NCBI GenBank assembly: GCA_030762935.1
Contig: CM060897.1
Span: 109,148,176-109,212,175 of the forward strand
DNA length: 64,000 nucleotides
Reading direction: 5' to 3'
Source: Hymenopus coronatus
Lineage: Eukaryota; Arthropoda; Insecta; Mantodea; Hymenopodidae
The first letter of the stretch is position 1, and each line of letters begins with the position of its first letter. Below, piece by piece: positions 36,253 through 48,576 of this stretch. The position numbers were made by a program, and so were the translations under genes. The notes beneath the pieces are model-generated. The model ran no database searches, was not told the DNA's origin, and saw nothing but the letters and a program-made list of their open reading frames with translations.

Positions 36253-36458
36253 TCTAAAAATTGTTTTATCAGGGATCCCCAAAATGTGTATTTTCGTGAA
36301 ATCTCGGTAAAAAATAATAACCTTCTGTAAGAATAGTTTGTTTGCAGAACATGTAGAGAAAGTCTGGTGAATGAAATTCATTAGATTTTTCTAAAAATTG
36401 TTTTATCAGGGATCCCCAAAATGTGTATTTTCGTGAAATCTCGGTAAGAAATTTTTGG
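36185..36458. repeat. 137-bp tandem duplication across a FamH/FamH junction
   Basis: Two nearly identical copies start with CTTCTGTAAGAATAG at 36185 and 36322. The unit contains the head of the inner FamH copy and the resumed host sequence, so the duplication happened after the nested insertion. Confidence 0.88.
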
Positions 36459-36511
36459 ATGGAATGTATACCTTCTCTACCTTACTATATGCATTGTACT
36501 TGGTAGATAAA

Positions 36512-37268
36512 TTAATAAGCTTTTTACTTTCTCTATACGTGCTATGTACTTAGTGTATACAGAAGGTATTGTAATGCACCCAAAAATTCGATACCGAGAT
36601 CACCGGAAATATATGTTTTAAGACCTCCTGAATCCAAAAAAAGCATTTTTAGAAAAATGTCCGTGTGTGTCTGTCTGTGTGTGTGTGTGTGTGTGTGTCT
36701 GTGGGCAGCATAGCTCAATTTTTTTGTTTTCTAAAAATGGCTCTTACGATTTTGATATATATTTTGTATATTAAAGATATTTACCTGACAAAAAAAGCGT
36801 ATATCTTGCATTTTCTGGGAATAGCTTCTGAAGACTACTTTATTCTGGGTGAATTTTGCATAACTACTAAACCGTAAGAGATGGACAAAACTTAACACAC
36901 AAAAAATGTAGAGCGCGTTAAAACATATACTTTACGTTATAAACATTTTTTTCGTGGAGATGATCATTTTTGAGACAATCCTTGTTTTTGGTTTCAGCTT
37001 TGAAAAACATACTTTTCTCATATCGGAATTTGCCAGCTCGTGTCCATACAAACAAACGAACTTCAGTCACATAGCAACCAGCTTTTGGCTTTCACTTTAA
37101 CATATGGTACTCCCTTATTTGTTTCTACTTACAATAAAGCAAGAAATAAGATTATTTCAGCTAATTTTTCTCGATTAGCAAGAAATAAATAAAAGAATAA
37201 GCTTATTAACAATAATTTGTTACAGACATATAGAGAAAGTCATGTGAATAGAACACATCAGATTTTTA
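36512..37268 (-). mobile_element. FamH copy with internal deletion
   Basis: Hairpin end and head are intact. The part normally following CAGCATAGCTCAA is deleted up to TTTTTTTGTTTTCT, shortening the element by about 130 bp. Confidence 0.9.
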
Positions 37269-37440
37269 TTTAAGAATAGTATAAAGAAGTTACATAAAAT
37301 AAACGTTAGGAGATAGTCTTATGAGAAATTTACGTGAATATATCACATATGTTTATTATCTTCAAGAAAAAGCTGTCTTTGTGCACTAATAGGCTAAATA
37401 AAAAAGTTTCAAAGCAATAAGACAGACCCTTCTTCAGTAT

Positions 37441-39514
37441 TTTCACTTTCTCTTCACGTACTACCTATGTATGTACATAGTGTATAGAGAAGATATTGCA
37501 CTACACCCAAAAATTCGATACCGAGATTTCACCGGAAATATATGTTTTAGGGTCCCTGTCTCAAAAAAAAACATTTTCAGAAAACGGCCCTGTGTGTGTG
37601 CGTGTCCGTGTGTCTGTGAACACGATTACTCAAAAACCAAAAGTCGCTAAACTACCAAACTTGGTATTTAAGTTTAGTATCTTCCAGGGATGTGACTTGA
37701 AGAGTTTGAGAAAAATCCCTGCACCCCAAACTACCCTTTACATGGGACGTTTTTCGAAAATTTTGATTTTCTCTAAAATGGCTCTAACGAGTTTGATTAA
37801 AATATCGTATATTAAAGATATTTACCGAAAAATAAAATGTATATCTTGAATTTTCTGGGCATAGCCTCTGAAGACTACTTTATTCTGGATGAATTTTACG
37901 GAATGTTGCATAACAGCTAAACCTAAGAGATGGACAAAAACCTACCGCACAAAAAATGTAGAGGACCTTAAAACATACAATTTATGTCATATACATTTTT
38001 TTCGTGGAGTTGATCGTTTTTTAAATATTCCTTCTTTTTGATTTCAGCTTTAAAAACTGGAGCGGATTTTGAAAGGAAGGATGGTGGATGGTAGGTTGTG
38101 TAGGTTGTAATATGGGTAGTGGATCTCAGGGTTGCTGATTGCTGCGCTGTAGTATTTTAAACCTTGCCGCTGTATAAGAAGTTGGTAACTCTTGCTGTTG
38201 GCTAAACTGTAATTAGCTAGTTGCGCCAGACTTAATTGTTGAAGCAGTTAAGGTTACGGTCGGCAGCGAATTACTTATTTTGCACAGCATAGCCACGTTT
38301 TCTATTTATTCAGCTAGCTTCAGTCGGTGAGAACGAAAATCTTAACCTCCATGCTTGGACGGTAGGATGTGATAATAAATAAAAGATTTCTTGATAAATA
38401 TGACTTTTATTTCTTAACTTGTCGAACAATGTGATACATTAAGGCTCGCTATTAGAACAGAATCCTCTTTTTATAAAACTGTGCCACATATATGCAATAT
38501 AATGTGTACTTACAATCAATCTCTTCTTGATAAATAATACAATGCTAGGATTTACACTAGATCACCGTATAAAAGGTTTCTATTGGCGAGATTATCTCCT
38601 TATCCCTGGCGTCTATCTCAATGACTGCATCCCGGAAACTTATTAAAAGGTTCACCTATATACAATAGTTGAAGACCAATGTTTTATACATTGTAATCTG
38701 TCCGTCTCCAAGAGAACGGCAGATTTTCCATTCTGCATTGCGTGAAATACAAATTTATAATACATTTTATACATTCCTAATAATTTAAAATCAATACATT
38801 TGTGTAATTTACATTCAAATGTTCTTTTAAATAGCTAAAATTTCTTAAATACATATTTGTTTAACTTTTGTTCCTATGTTACCGGTATAAACAATTTAGA
38901 GCATCCGGTATCTCGTTCATCTTTGTGATTCTTCTTCTCTCATATTACTGTTTTTAATTATGTTTTATAATAAATATGATTTTCTAACTACCATTTCTTA
39001 TCTATACATTATATAATGTAATGTGTTGTATTCGTTTTATAGCTATGGCTATGTTATTTTTGTAGAAGCACGCCATTTAAGGCTATATTCGTGCGTATCG
39101 TGAGGCGATGACGTCACGCTGCCATTTTCATACATAATACTTTTGGCTTACATTACGAAACAATATGTTTTATTATTTTACCATTCTTTTACAGCAGAAT
39201 TGTTCCATTTTCTGTTAACTTGATTTACTTAGCATTAAATCCTGCGTCAAACCTTATACATTTCTAATGCAGCAATTTGTCAACTGCTGTCCATACAAAC
39301 AAAGGAACTTCAGTCACATAGAAACCAGCTTTTTAACTATCACTTTAACCTATAGTACTTCCTTATTTCGCTCCTACTTACAAGGAAGCAGGTAATAAGA
39401 CTATTTCTGCTAATGTTTTCTCACTTAGCACGAAGTAAATAAGAGCATTAGCCTTTTAACAATAATTTGTTGCAGAGGTGCAGAGAAAGTCATATGATTG
39501 GAACACAAGATTTT
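37441..39514 (-). mobile_element. FamH copy split by an LTR-like insertion
   Basis: The left part is 37441-38057 and the right part 39250-39514. The parts join in family order between GCTTTAAAAAC and CTTATAC. Confidence 0.85.
38058..39249. mobile_element. Probable solo LTR, about 1.19 kb
   Basis: The insertion within a FamH copy starts TGGAGCGGATTT and ends AAATCCTGCGTCA. These are imperfect inverted termini of the TG...CA type. A TATAAAAG (near 38568) and an AATAAATAAA (near 38376) lie inside. The flanks AAAAC and AAACC could be a decayed short target duplication. There is no internal coding region, as expected of a solo LTR. Confidence 0.55.
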
Positions 39515-39614
39515 TTCTTGGTTAGCATGAAGTAAATAGAAGCATAAGCTTTTTTTTAACAATATTTTTTTGCAGAGATGTAGAGAGAGTCATATCAATG
39601 GAACACATCAGATG
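39514..39614 (-). mobile_element. FamH head scrap
   Basis: Repeats the last part of the element from CTTGGTTAGCATGAAG to CACATCAGATG. Confidence 0.75.
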
Positions 39615-39926
39615 TTTTCTGTAACCAGCTGTAATACATAAACAAACACAAATACACCATGCTAAGTTCGAATCACGCTAAGCATGCACACATTCATGCA
39701 ATTCCCCTTTTCGAGGCAGCTGTTAAGATTGTAATCTTTTCATAGAGTCCCATATAGCAATCGCAGCTTTCCTTTTGCGTTTCTTGCCACTTGCGATTAA
39801 GAGTAGCACCCGCGTTCGAAAGGTTAACAGTGCTTGCTTGTGTGGAGTAAAATGATATTCTAGCGTCTCCAAACCATGGGACTTCATAACCTCACTAAAT
39901 AATTTCCAATATTTTTCCCTAAAATT
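39615..39926. other. Unassigned spacer
   Basis: No recognised gene or repeat. Confidence 0.35.
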
Positions 39927-40056
39927 TTACTTTCTTTAGTCAGTAAATAGTACATAGGCAGAAAAAATACTGCACTCCATCCAAAAATTTGGTACTGAGA
40001 TTTCACAGGGTACAAACGTTATAGGATCCTCTGTATCAAAAAAAAACAAAAAAAAA
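39927..40056 (-). mobile_element. FamH hairpin-end fragment
   Basis: Starts ATTTTACTTTCTTTAG and stops in an A-rich run at ATCAAAAAAAAACAAA, where a plus-oriented head begins. Confidence 0.75.
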
Positions 40057-40222
40057 AAAAACAGATGTGCTCCATTTACATGACTTTCTCGACATCACTG
40101 TAACAAATTATTGTTAATAAACTTATTGTTCTATATGCTTCATCATAATCAAGTTAAACATCAGCAGAAACAGGCTTATTACTTAGTTCCTTATAAATAG
40201 AAGGGTTGTAGGGGAATATTTG

Positions 40223-40480
40223 TCGCCCTCCGTGGTGTAATGGTTACCATACTAACTTCTTCAAACCCGGCGGAGGACGATGGATTTTTTCGGGTGCAAA
40301 AATCCTGAGCATGGCTTCCTTCGGAAGGGAAGTAAAGCCGTGGGTCCCGTGTCGTAGATTTACGGCACGTAAAATAACCTCAAGCCTGATAGAGAGGCCT
40401 CTGAGCAAAATTAAGCGGTCTTTCACACCCAATTTAGAATGGGACGCTGAGAACCACAGCAGTTAAAGACTATAAATAAA
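40223..40480 (+). mobile_element. SINE type A, plus strand
   Basis: Head GCCCTCCGTGGTGTAATGGT, then a shortened linker and TTCAAACCCGGCGGAGGACG. The body contains CCTTCGGAAGG, CGTGTCGTAGATTTACGGC and AATGGGACGCTGAGAACCAC. The linker between A and B boxes is about 20 bases shorter than in other copies. Confidence 0.9.
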
Positions 40481-40667
40481 AAGACGCAAACGGAATACAT
40501 TAGACTAAACCGACAGCCAAATGTTTTAAAATATGGTTGCTGTGGGATTGAAATCCATTTCTTTGCGTGGCTAGCAGTTGACAAGTTTCCAAATGAGAAA
40601 ATGTTAAGTATTTTAAAACTGAAACCAATAACAGGAATATCTCGAAAACGATCAAATCCAAGTAAAA

Positions 40668-40668
40668 C

Positions 40669-40721
<53 letters not shown>
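40668..40721 (+). repeat. (AT)n microsatellite
   Basis: More than twenty TA/AT dinucleotides inside a FamH copy. Confidence 0.95.
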
Positions 40722-40726
<5 letters not shown>

Positions 40727-41245
40727 AATGGTGTGTTTTAAAGAGATCTACATTGTTTGTGTAGTAAATGTTTGTCTACCTCTTACGGTTTACCAGCTAC
40801 ACCATATTCAGAAAACTTCATCCAGAATAGAGGTCTTCAGAGCTTATTCCCAGAAAATGCAGTAAATGTCTTAAATAAAAGAGGTTTTAATCAAAATCGC
40901 TAGAGGCATTTTTAGAAAATCAAAATATTCGAAACTTGTTCCATATAAAGGGTAGTTAGGAGTGGGATGGTTTTCTTGACATCTTCATGTCGCATCCTTG
41001 GAAGATACTGATCTGAAATATCAAATTTAATATTTAACCGACCTTTCGTTTTTGAACTATGCTTCTCTCTCTTTCGCTTACATACACATACACACACACA
41101 CACGCACACACATATTTCTAAAATCCTTATTTTTGGATACAGCGGGTCCCAAAACACGTATTTCCGGTGAAACCTTGGTATCGAATTTTTGTGTGGAATA
41201 CAATACTATGCACTCTAGTACGAGTAGAGAAAATAAAAAAAAAGT

Positions 41246-42864
41246 TTTACTTTCTCTACTTAGTACATAGTACAGTGAACATAGGGAAGGTATTGCATTT
41301 CACACAAAAATTCGATACCGAGATTTCATTGGAAATACGCATTTAGTGCTCCCTGCATAACAAAGCAATTTAGAAAAAGGTTCGTGTGTATGTGTATGTC
41401 CGTCAGTCAATCTGTCTCTCTCAAAAACTAAAAGGAGGTAAAATACCAAACTTGGTATTTAAGTTTAGTATCTTCAAAGAATGCGTCACGAAGATTTCGA
41501 GGAAAATACCCAACCTCAAACTACCCTTTACATGTAAAATGTTTTGAACGTTTTGATTTTCTCAAAAATGGCTAACAATTTTGATTAAAATACCGTATAT
41601 TAAAGATGTTTACATAGCAAATAAAATGTATATCCTGACGTGCATAACTGGTAAACCGTAAGAGATAGACAAAAACTTACTAAACCAAAAAATTAGATAT
41701 CGTTAAAACACACAATTTGTGTCATATACATTTTTTTCGTGGAGTTGACCATTTCTGAGGTATACCTGTTATAAGTTTCAATTTTAAAACACAAAATTCT
41801 TTTTCTCTTACGGGAATTTGTCCAGCCATGCTAAGAAATAAATTTAAATCACATAGTAACCAGCTTTTGAAAGATTTAACTATTGCTTTACTCTAGTCTA
41901 TTTCCTTATTTCCCTTCTAATTGCAAAGAAGCAAGTAATAAGACCATTTTGTAGGAGTACATACTATATGCACACAAAACAATATAAAAGTAGAACTGTA
42001 CATAATATTATAATTGTAAAGAAAACAATGTTCAAACGGTTGAGAATATTTAAATGTAGAAACATGTGTAAAACCGAGCTGTACCTTAGGTAATTAAGAC
42101 AGAGGCGAGCTTGCTTAATTCCAGGTAATAGTCCATCGCTTGCTAATGAGCACAGGTTTAAGCTAAATAACGTAAAACAGAAAAGAAAGCATTAGGAATG
42201 AGTGAGACAAAAGTAGTGACTTGTCTTCCATGAAATACAGGGAATTGGAAAAATATAAATATGGAATTTAGAGTGAGCGGGAAGCATGGGGGTTTCCCAG
42301 ACACGTCGTGTGAACGCAATACTGACAAAATTTGACACAATTTATTCTCATAGTATGCAATGTGATACTACCAAGGGACCAATCAAAGATGTTTTTACTT
42401 CATTCTCTAGATCTGTTTGTGAGCATAACGTGTATAAGACGACGAAGGAACTTCCACGTGCTTAAGAAGTGGGGAACGATGTGCTGATGGATAAATTAGG
42501 CTCCTTGTAAATTTATTAAAGTGGTGGGAAGATTATTAGGGTAAATATATTGTATGGAAGCAAGCTAGCCGCCTGTTAAGCCTTTTAAAGTATCCTGAAA
42601 GTAATAAATTCAAGTATTAAGGGAAATGCAGTGTTGTTCAATAACTGCCTCAATCACAAAGTACCCTGAGATATAATTAGCTAGGCAACATTAGGAGTGA
42701 AATCTTCATCAGCCGCTGAGCCGAGACTTACCACTGCGCGACCCCGCTACACTTTCTGCTAACGTTTATCTCGATTGGCAAAAAGTAGATATAAGAATAA
42801 GCTTTTTAACAATAATGTGTTACAGAGACATAGAAAAAGTCACATAAATAGAACACATAAGGTT
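41246..42864 (-). mobile_element. FamH copy split by a solo LTR
   Basis: The left part is 41246-41949 and the right part 42752-42864. It abuts the plus-oriented copy ending at 41243 tail-to-tail, so the two hairpin ends face each other. Confidence 0.85.
41950..42751. mobile_element. Solo LTR, 802 bp
   Basis: The insertion begins TGTAGGAG and ends CGCTACA, giving TGTAG...CTACA inverted termini. The flanks are CATTT on the left and CTTTC on the right. The uninterrupted family has CATTTC here, so a target duplication of about 5 bp with one lost base fits. A TATAAAAG at 41983-41990 and an AATAAA near 42605 fit LTR promoter and polyadenylation roles. Confidence 0.75.
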
Positions 42865-42919
42865 TTCAGTTACAGACGTCTACCACAGAAAATTGTGCAT
42901 AGAAATTGAAAAATATGTG

Positions 42920-43748
42920 ATGTTCCATTCACATTACTTTCTCTATCGTTTCTGTAACATACAATTCTTACAAAAGCTTGTTCTTTCATCTACTTCGTGC
43001 TGATTAAGATAACATTAGCAGAACAGACCTTAATGCATATTTAGTTCCTGTTAACCGCAAAGAAAATCAAGGAGTACGCAAGACTAAAGCAATAGTGAAA
43101 TCTTTTTGCTTTGTGATTGAAATTCGGTGCTCCTTGCACGATCAGGAGTAAAACAAAAGAAACACGAACTATAAATTAACTCTATAAGAAAATGATGACA
43201 AATTGTGTGTTTTAACAATGTCTACATGTTATTTATTAAGTTTTTGTCCATCTCTTATGGTTTACCAGTTAGGGAAAAGTCATTCAGAATGAAGAGATCT
43301 TCATAGACTATTCTCAGAAAACTCAAGATATACATTTAAGTATCTTTAGTATACGGTATTTAATCAAAATCGTATAGCCAGTCTTCAGAAAACAAACATT
43401 TTCGAAACTTTTCCCATATAAAGGGTATATTCGTGTGGGAGGGTTTGAGGGTTTTCCTATCTCGCACCCTTGGAAGGTAGTGAACTTAAATATCAAGTTT
43501 AGTTTTTAACAGACTTTTCTTATTTTAGTTATCGTGTTTACAAACACGCACGCACACAAAAACACATACACATACACACCCAAGCGTGAGCGCGAACCTT
43601 TTATTAAAAATGTGTTGTTTTTGTTGGTTTTTTTTGTGGAAAGGGGAGTCCCTAAGACATGTATTTCCAGTGAAATTTTGGTATCGAATATTTGGTTGGA
43701 ATGCAATACCTTCTCTACCTACGAATGGACGAAGTAGAGAAGGTAAAA
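42920..43748 (+). mobile_element. FamH copy, diverged full length
   Basis: Head TGTGATGTTCCATTCAC to end GTAGAGAAGGTAAAAC. Confidence 0.85.
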
Positions 43749-45212
43749 CTATTTGGTGATTTTATCATAGACAATTTAAAACCAATATAGCAAGAGTTTG
43801 ACGCAGTTCTCTCAGACTATTCGCGAGTGTTATGGAAAGAAGTGTTAACGTAAGCATTGCCTTATTAGATTAATAATTATTTATGAAAATAATCAATGGG
43901 AAAATTGAAAAAATAGTGGCATATATTAAAAGCAACTAATGATGTAAAACTACATGTTGTAGGTAAGATATTAATGAGGCATATGTTAAAAGTTAGAATC
44001 CTGTTACTGGTAAGCGGTTATTTATAAATGTAAATTACTTTGGAAGAAGAAATTGGGTAAAAGTCAGAGTGGCAAAGGTAATTAGGTTCCTGAAATCTCA
44101 TTAAACAAAGAAGCCCATTTAGTTTAAGGCTAAATTCATCGAATTAGTGTGCTCTTAAACCCAAAATAAGCTTAAAGGTTGCCGAAGGTACATGTACGCC
44201 ATTTCTAAGAACTCATTAGCAAGGGGAATGGATCCTAAGGTTAAGTCAGAGAATAAAGGTGTGTCTTATATGCTAATATGAAACGTATAACATAGGAACC
44301 ATGGTGGAGTGGTCTGATGCAGGCGGAACATAGGTTGATATAAGGGGATGCATTTCGAACATTAGTTATCTTGGCATTTTTTACGTTTAGAGTTATTTTT
44401 GCTATAGTGATCGTAGTTAGCACTAGGCTCAGCATCAGTTTAGCGGTGATCGTCAAGTGATTCGTCGTATAGGAGTTTAGCGAGTCACGGCAATTTAAAC
44501 TCTTCATTTTACGAAGAGACAAAATTTGCCCACAGCATAACGATTTTAATATCCTGGAAGTTCGCAGATTTAATACAACGCAATTATATTTCCTCCTGCT
44601 TAGATTCAGGAATATTTTAATGATTATTCATCTTAAGGTGATGTATCTGTGAAATTTGAAAAATCCACAGAATGTAATATATCTTGTAAACATTATACCA
44701 GTTGTTATAACCAATAATATTGATAATATTTATATTGTATAAAATTCTAGCTTGTATGGTTATTTATATGTATAATAATTTAATTGACTAAATTCATTGT
44801 TCTATTCAAAATTAGCCACGTATTCATGTTTTAAAATATTCACATAAATGAGTTTTACAGAAAACGAGTGTATAAATAGATTTGTCATTTTTTAATATTA
44901 GCCTTAATTAACGTAAAAAAATTATTACTTTTTGTACTCCCCAAAATTCTTGATTTTTCAAAATTGGACAATTTATTTCTCAAAATTGGAGCATTATTTC
45001 GAAAAAGTATATGACCATTTATTTTAATGTGCTTTTGAGAGACAGTATAATTGTTTTGAAGCAAATTGTGTAAAATTGCATCGTGTGGAACATTTTGACT
45101 ATGGAAAAGGATTGGAACAAGTTTGCGAAAAAATAGGTTTGAAGTTCAGAGTACCTACTAATAAGCATACACCTATACGTTTATACCTTCAGTTAATTAG
45201 TATTTACCAAGT
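43749..45212. other. AT-rich region without recognised features
   Basis: About 1.46 kb with no FamH, SINE or plausible protein. It could hold an old LTR near 44050-44570, where GC is higher, but no termini are seen. Confidence 0.4.
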
Positions 45213-45905
45213 GGAAAAAATCTTATGTGTTCCATTCACATAACTTTCCCTAGTGTTCCACGAACAATCTTTACAAAAGATTATTCTTTTATCTGGACGT
45301 TGAGATAAACATTAGCATCTACTTCCTTGTACGTAGAAGGGAAATGAGGGAATAAACTAGGGTAAAGCCATAGTCAAATCCTTTAAAAGCTCATTGCTAT
45401 GTGAAGCAATTGAAATTTGATTGTCTTTTAAGTTCCCGGGAGTAAAACAAGAGAGATATAAAAGAAAAGTTGACTTAACACTTGAAAAAGGTTTGAGGTT
45501 TAAAAGTGAAACCAATAATAAGGCACATCTCTGAATTGCTTAACTCTGCAAAAAAAAAAAAAAAAAAAGAAAATTTAACATATACCTTTTGTTTCTGGTG
45601 AAAATATCTTAAACATATATTTTAATCAAAATCGTTAAACTATTTTTGAGAAAACTAAAACTTTCCAAAAGTGTTCCATGTAAAGGTGGCTGGGATTGGA
45701 GGAAGATTTTCTTGGAAATCTTCGTGTCGCGTCGTTGGAAGATACTGATTTAGTTTTTAACCTATTTTTCATTTTTGAGCTATGCTGTCCCTCCCCCACA
45801 AACAACGGACATTTTCCGGCGAAATCTCTGTATAGAATTTTTGGGTGGGATGCAATACCTTCTCTATCTACTGTGTACGTTATACATACGTGCTGTAGAA
45901 AGCAA
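45213..45905 (+). mobile_element. FamH copy with internal deletion
   Basis: Head AATCTTATGTGTTCC to TGCTGTAGAAAGCAAC. A poly-A run at 45549-45568 replaces part of the centre. Confidence 0.85.
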
Positions 45906-46350
45906 CATGATATATTGTTCTAAAGTTTCAAATTGATATCATTTTATTATCAAATTAATTTTTAATTTGTAATGATTTTAATTTTAATAATACCAATGGA
46001 ACCCGAAAAATACAAATATCTGTGCACCCTCCGGCTGCATCGATAGATGTGGCTCCGCTGTAAAACTGGGTTTATGCATGCAATAACTATCGGACGTTAT
46101 TAGCATGTTAAAGAACTCCTGCGGGATAAAATTCCAGTACACCAGCGGCGCTGATATGATTCAGGCAATTGACAGCGTCGTTAACAAATAAAATAATTTT
46201 AATTGTTTAAAATGAGGAATCTTAATAAAATCATTGTGTGTGTGTGTGTTTTCTACATCTTTTCATCGATTTTGACCAAACTTGGCACAAATAATTTTTC
46301 ACACTTAGCAAACACAGCTGTCTAGCTTAGAATACGAAATTGTGCCCCCA
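45906..46350. other. Spacer with an unnamed repeat end
   Basis: 46010-46200 is GC-richer (GCGGCGCTGATATGATTCAG and GACAGCGTCGTTAAC) and ends in AAATAAAATAA. This looks like the 3' end of a retroposon whose family I cannot name. Confidence 0.4.
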
Positions 46351-46628
46351 AAATAGAAATGGAGTTTTATTTATGACGCTCTTTAACCGCTGTGGTTCTC
46401 AGCGTCCCATTCTATACTGGGCGTGAAAGACCGCTTAATTTTGTTCAGATGTCTCTTTTATCAGGTTTGAGGCTCTTTTACGTGCCGTAAATCTACTACA
46501 TGGGACCAAAGGCTTTTCCCTTCCGAAGGAAGCCACTGTTAGGATTTTTACGCCCGAAAAAACCCATCGTCCTCCGCTACCTTGGCCATATGAAGTTAAC
46601 ATGGTAACCATTACACCATATTGCGACC
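46351..46628 (-). mobile_element. SINE type A
   Basis: Minus-strand copy with head TGGTGTAATGGTTACCATG. The B box is destroyed (GGCCAAGGTAGC in place of GGGTTCAAACCC). The body is well conserved. Confidence 0.85.
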
Positions 46629-46677
46629 CATTTCACATGATTAATTATTTAGTTTTGTTTGATACCTACTAAGGGCG

Positions 46678-46733
46678 TTCAAACATGGCGGAGGTCGATG
46701 GATTTTTTCGGGCGTAAAAATCCTTAGCATGGT
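46678..46733 (+). mobile_element. SINE type A scrap
   Basis: Only the piece from TTCAAACATGGCGGAGG to CCTTAGCATGG. It lies between another SINE and a FamH fragment. Confidence 0.7.
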
Positions 46734-46914
46734 TAGTATTTAACAGACCTTTTGTTTTTGAGTTAAGCTCACACCTTTCAATACACTTTTTTTTTTGATC
46801 CAGGGGGTCTCAAAACATATTTCTGGTGAAATCTCAGTATTGGATGTTTGGGTGGAATACAATGCCTTCTCTGCCTATATATACATTATACATATGTGCT
46901 AGAGAAAGTAAAAA
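46733..46914 (+). mobile_element. FamH 3' fragment
   Basis: From TTAGTATTTAACAGACC to GCTAGAGAAAGTAAAAA. Confidence 0.8.
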
Positions 46915-47306
46915 TGCCTTTTTTGGATACAGGGGTCCCTAAAAATATATTTCCATTGAAATCTTGGTATAAAACTTTTGGGTGGCAAAAATGGAAATGG
47001 AGTGTTATTTATGGACGCTCTTTAACTGCTGTGGTTCTCAGCATTCAATTCTATACTGGGTGTGAAAGACCGCCTAATTTTGCTCAGAGGCCTCTCTGTC
47101 AGGCTTGTGGTTCTTTTACGTGCCGTAAATCTACGACACGGACCAACAGCTTTATTTCCCTTCCAAAGGAAGCCATGCTAAGGATTTTTATACCTGAAAA
47201 AATCCATTGTCCTCTGCCGGGTTTGAACCCGCGACCATGGGTATATGAATTTGGTTGGCATGCAATACATTCTCTGCCTATATACTATATACAAAGTGGA
47301 GAAAGT
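46915..47306 (+). mobile_element. FamH 3' fragment carrying a SINE
   Basis: 46915-46987 and 47261-47306 flank the SINE and together give the usual TTTTGGGTGGCATGCAATAC and GTGGAGAAAGTAA end. Confidence 0.8.
46988..47249 (-). mobile_element. SINE type A with target-site duplication
   Basis: The left flank is TTTGGGTGGCA (46977-46987) and the right flank TTTGGTTGGCA (47250-47260). This is an 11-bp duplication with one change, and its single-copy form occurs in other FamH copies. The tRNA head here is cut before the A box. The B box GGGTTTGAACCCGC is kept. Confidence 0.85.
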
Positions 47307-47901
47307 AACTAGGCTAATTTCATTGAAAATACTACAGCCTGTTTAAACAATATTACATTTTTATTGAAAGAAAGAATTCAGGCTGGTGGAATGAAATTCT
47401 CACCTTCACTTGCAGGAAGGAAATTTATCAACAAATTTCCTAATGAAGTTACATGGTTAGTTTATATTTTTAATTTGAATGTAATAATATCAAAGAAACA
47501 AAAAAAAATATTTAAACCTTGTTTTGAGAATGAATAGAACTAGGTTGCTCTATATATTATTCCATTACAATCTATGAAGAGGAAAAAGGAGAAGAAGATC
47601 AGAAAAATAATGGAGTCACCAGTTTGATAATTAGTTTGGAGCTGAAACAGGCCAAATGGACCCGAACTATGAACCTGAGAATGATGATGAACAATAATAC
47701 GCGACTAGGTAGCTCAATAATAATTACACACCAGTGTGAGAGTGTAAAACGTATTCAAGGGAGAACTTACTTAAAGAACTATGTTAGGGTTTTCCATAAA
47801 AGTACATGGTAACTGAGGATTTAAAGAAATAGTATATATGTACAACTACACTTTATTAAGAGAACAGTGAAATTTAGTCAATTAAGTATATGGGATATTG
47901 C
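47307..47901. other. Unassigned spacer
   Basis: AT-rich, with no recognised features. Confidence 0.35.
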
Positions 47902-48374
47902 TACAGTGAATATCAGCTAACATTGATAGGACAACTGCCATCGCTGGTGCAACAAATCTCGGTCCTGCATGTCACAAGCGCTTGGTAATTATCATACATT
48001 TCTGACTTCTTCTGCTCTCTCTCTCTCACACACACACACACATACAGGAGTAAATAGAAGAAACAAATAATTAGTGACATTAAAGCTTAGTGGAAATATT
48101 GCAACAACACAAGAGAAGTCATCGTCAATTTCATATAATTATATTATCTAATCTGCAATGTACAAATTGTGTATATGTAAGTAACCAATGCATGTAGTAT
48201 TACTACTTATTGTAAAGGAGCACATAGTTAGATAAATAAAAAAAAAAAAAAAAAACACATACACACACTTGGTGACAGAGTAAGTCTGGAGTAAGTAGGT
48301 TTTTACATGTGTTTGAACTACACATGGTTGCAATTTCATTATTCGAGGGTGTTTAGGTACATGTTAAAAACATT

Positions 48375-48576
48375 TTTCAGGACAAAGAATTCCTGTGGAA
48401 GAACTAGATGATAATTTAGGTTTAAATTTCCTAATAGACCCCTTCTTTGTAGGGATAGAATATTGCAGCTCCTGGATCAGTTTAACCAAATAGGCTCTGT
48501 GAATATCAAGAAAAGGCAATGAACCCCTCATATTCTTACTGAAGAAAAACTTTACAAAATTGGTGGTTCCTTGGAT
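48375..48576 (+). pseudogene. Second, inverted copy of the same transposase N-terminus
   Basis: Frame-shifted translation gives FPNRPLLCRDRILQLLDQFN, then IGSVNIKKRQ, a stop and HILTEEKLYKIGGSLD. These align residue by residue with the right arm (FPNTPLPCRNTILHIVDRFN and so on). Confidence 0.8.

Larger units (their letters stand above)
35348..36505 (+). mobile_element. FamH host copy interrupted by a nested copy in opposite orientation
   Basis: The left part 35348-35495 ends GAGCCTTTTT. The right part resumes near 36253 with CTAAAAATTGTTTTATC and ends TTGGTAGATAAATTAA. The site is again the CCTTTTTCTAAAAA tract. Confidence 0.8.
40057..41243 (+). mobile_element. FamH copy carrying a SINE and an expanded AT tract
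   Basis: From the head ACAGATGTGCTCC to GAGTAGAGAAAATAAAA. It is interrupted by the SINE at 40223-40480 and by an (AT)n tract at 40668-40721. Confidence 0.85.

Noticed and set aside
48148..48339. 63-codon minus-strand frame with a poly-Phe run
   Set aside because: Translation of a poly-A run inside the foldback element.
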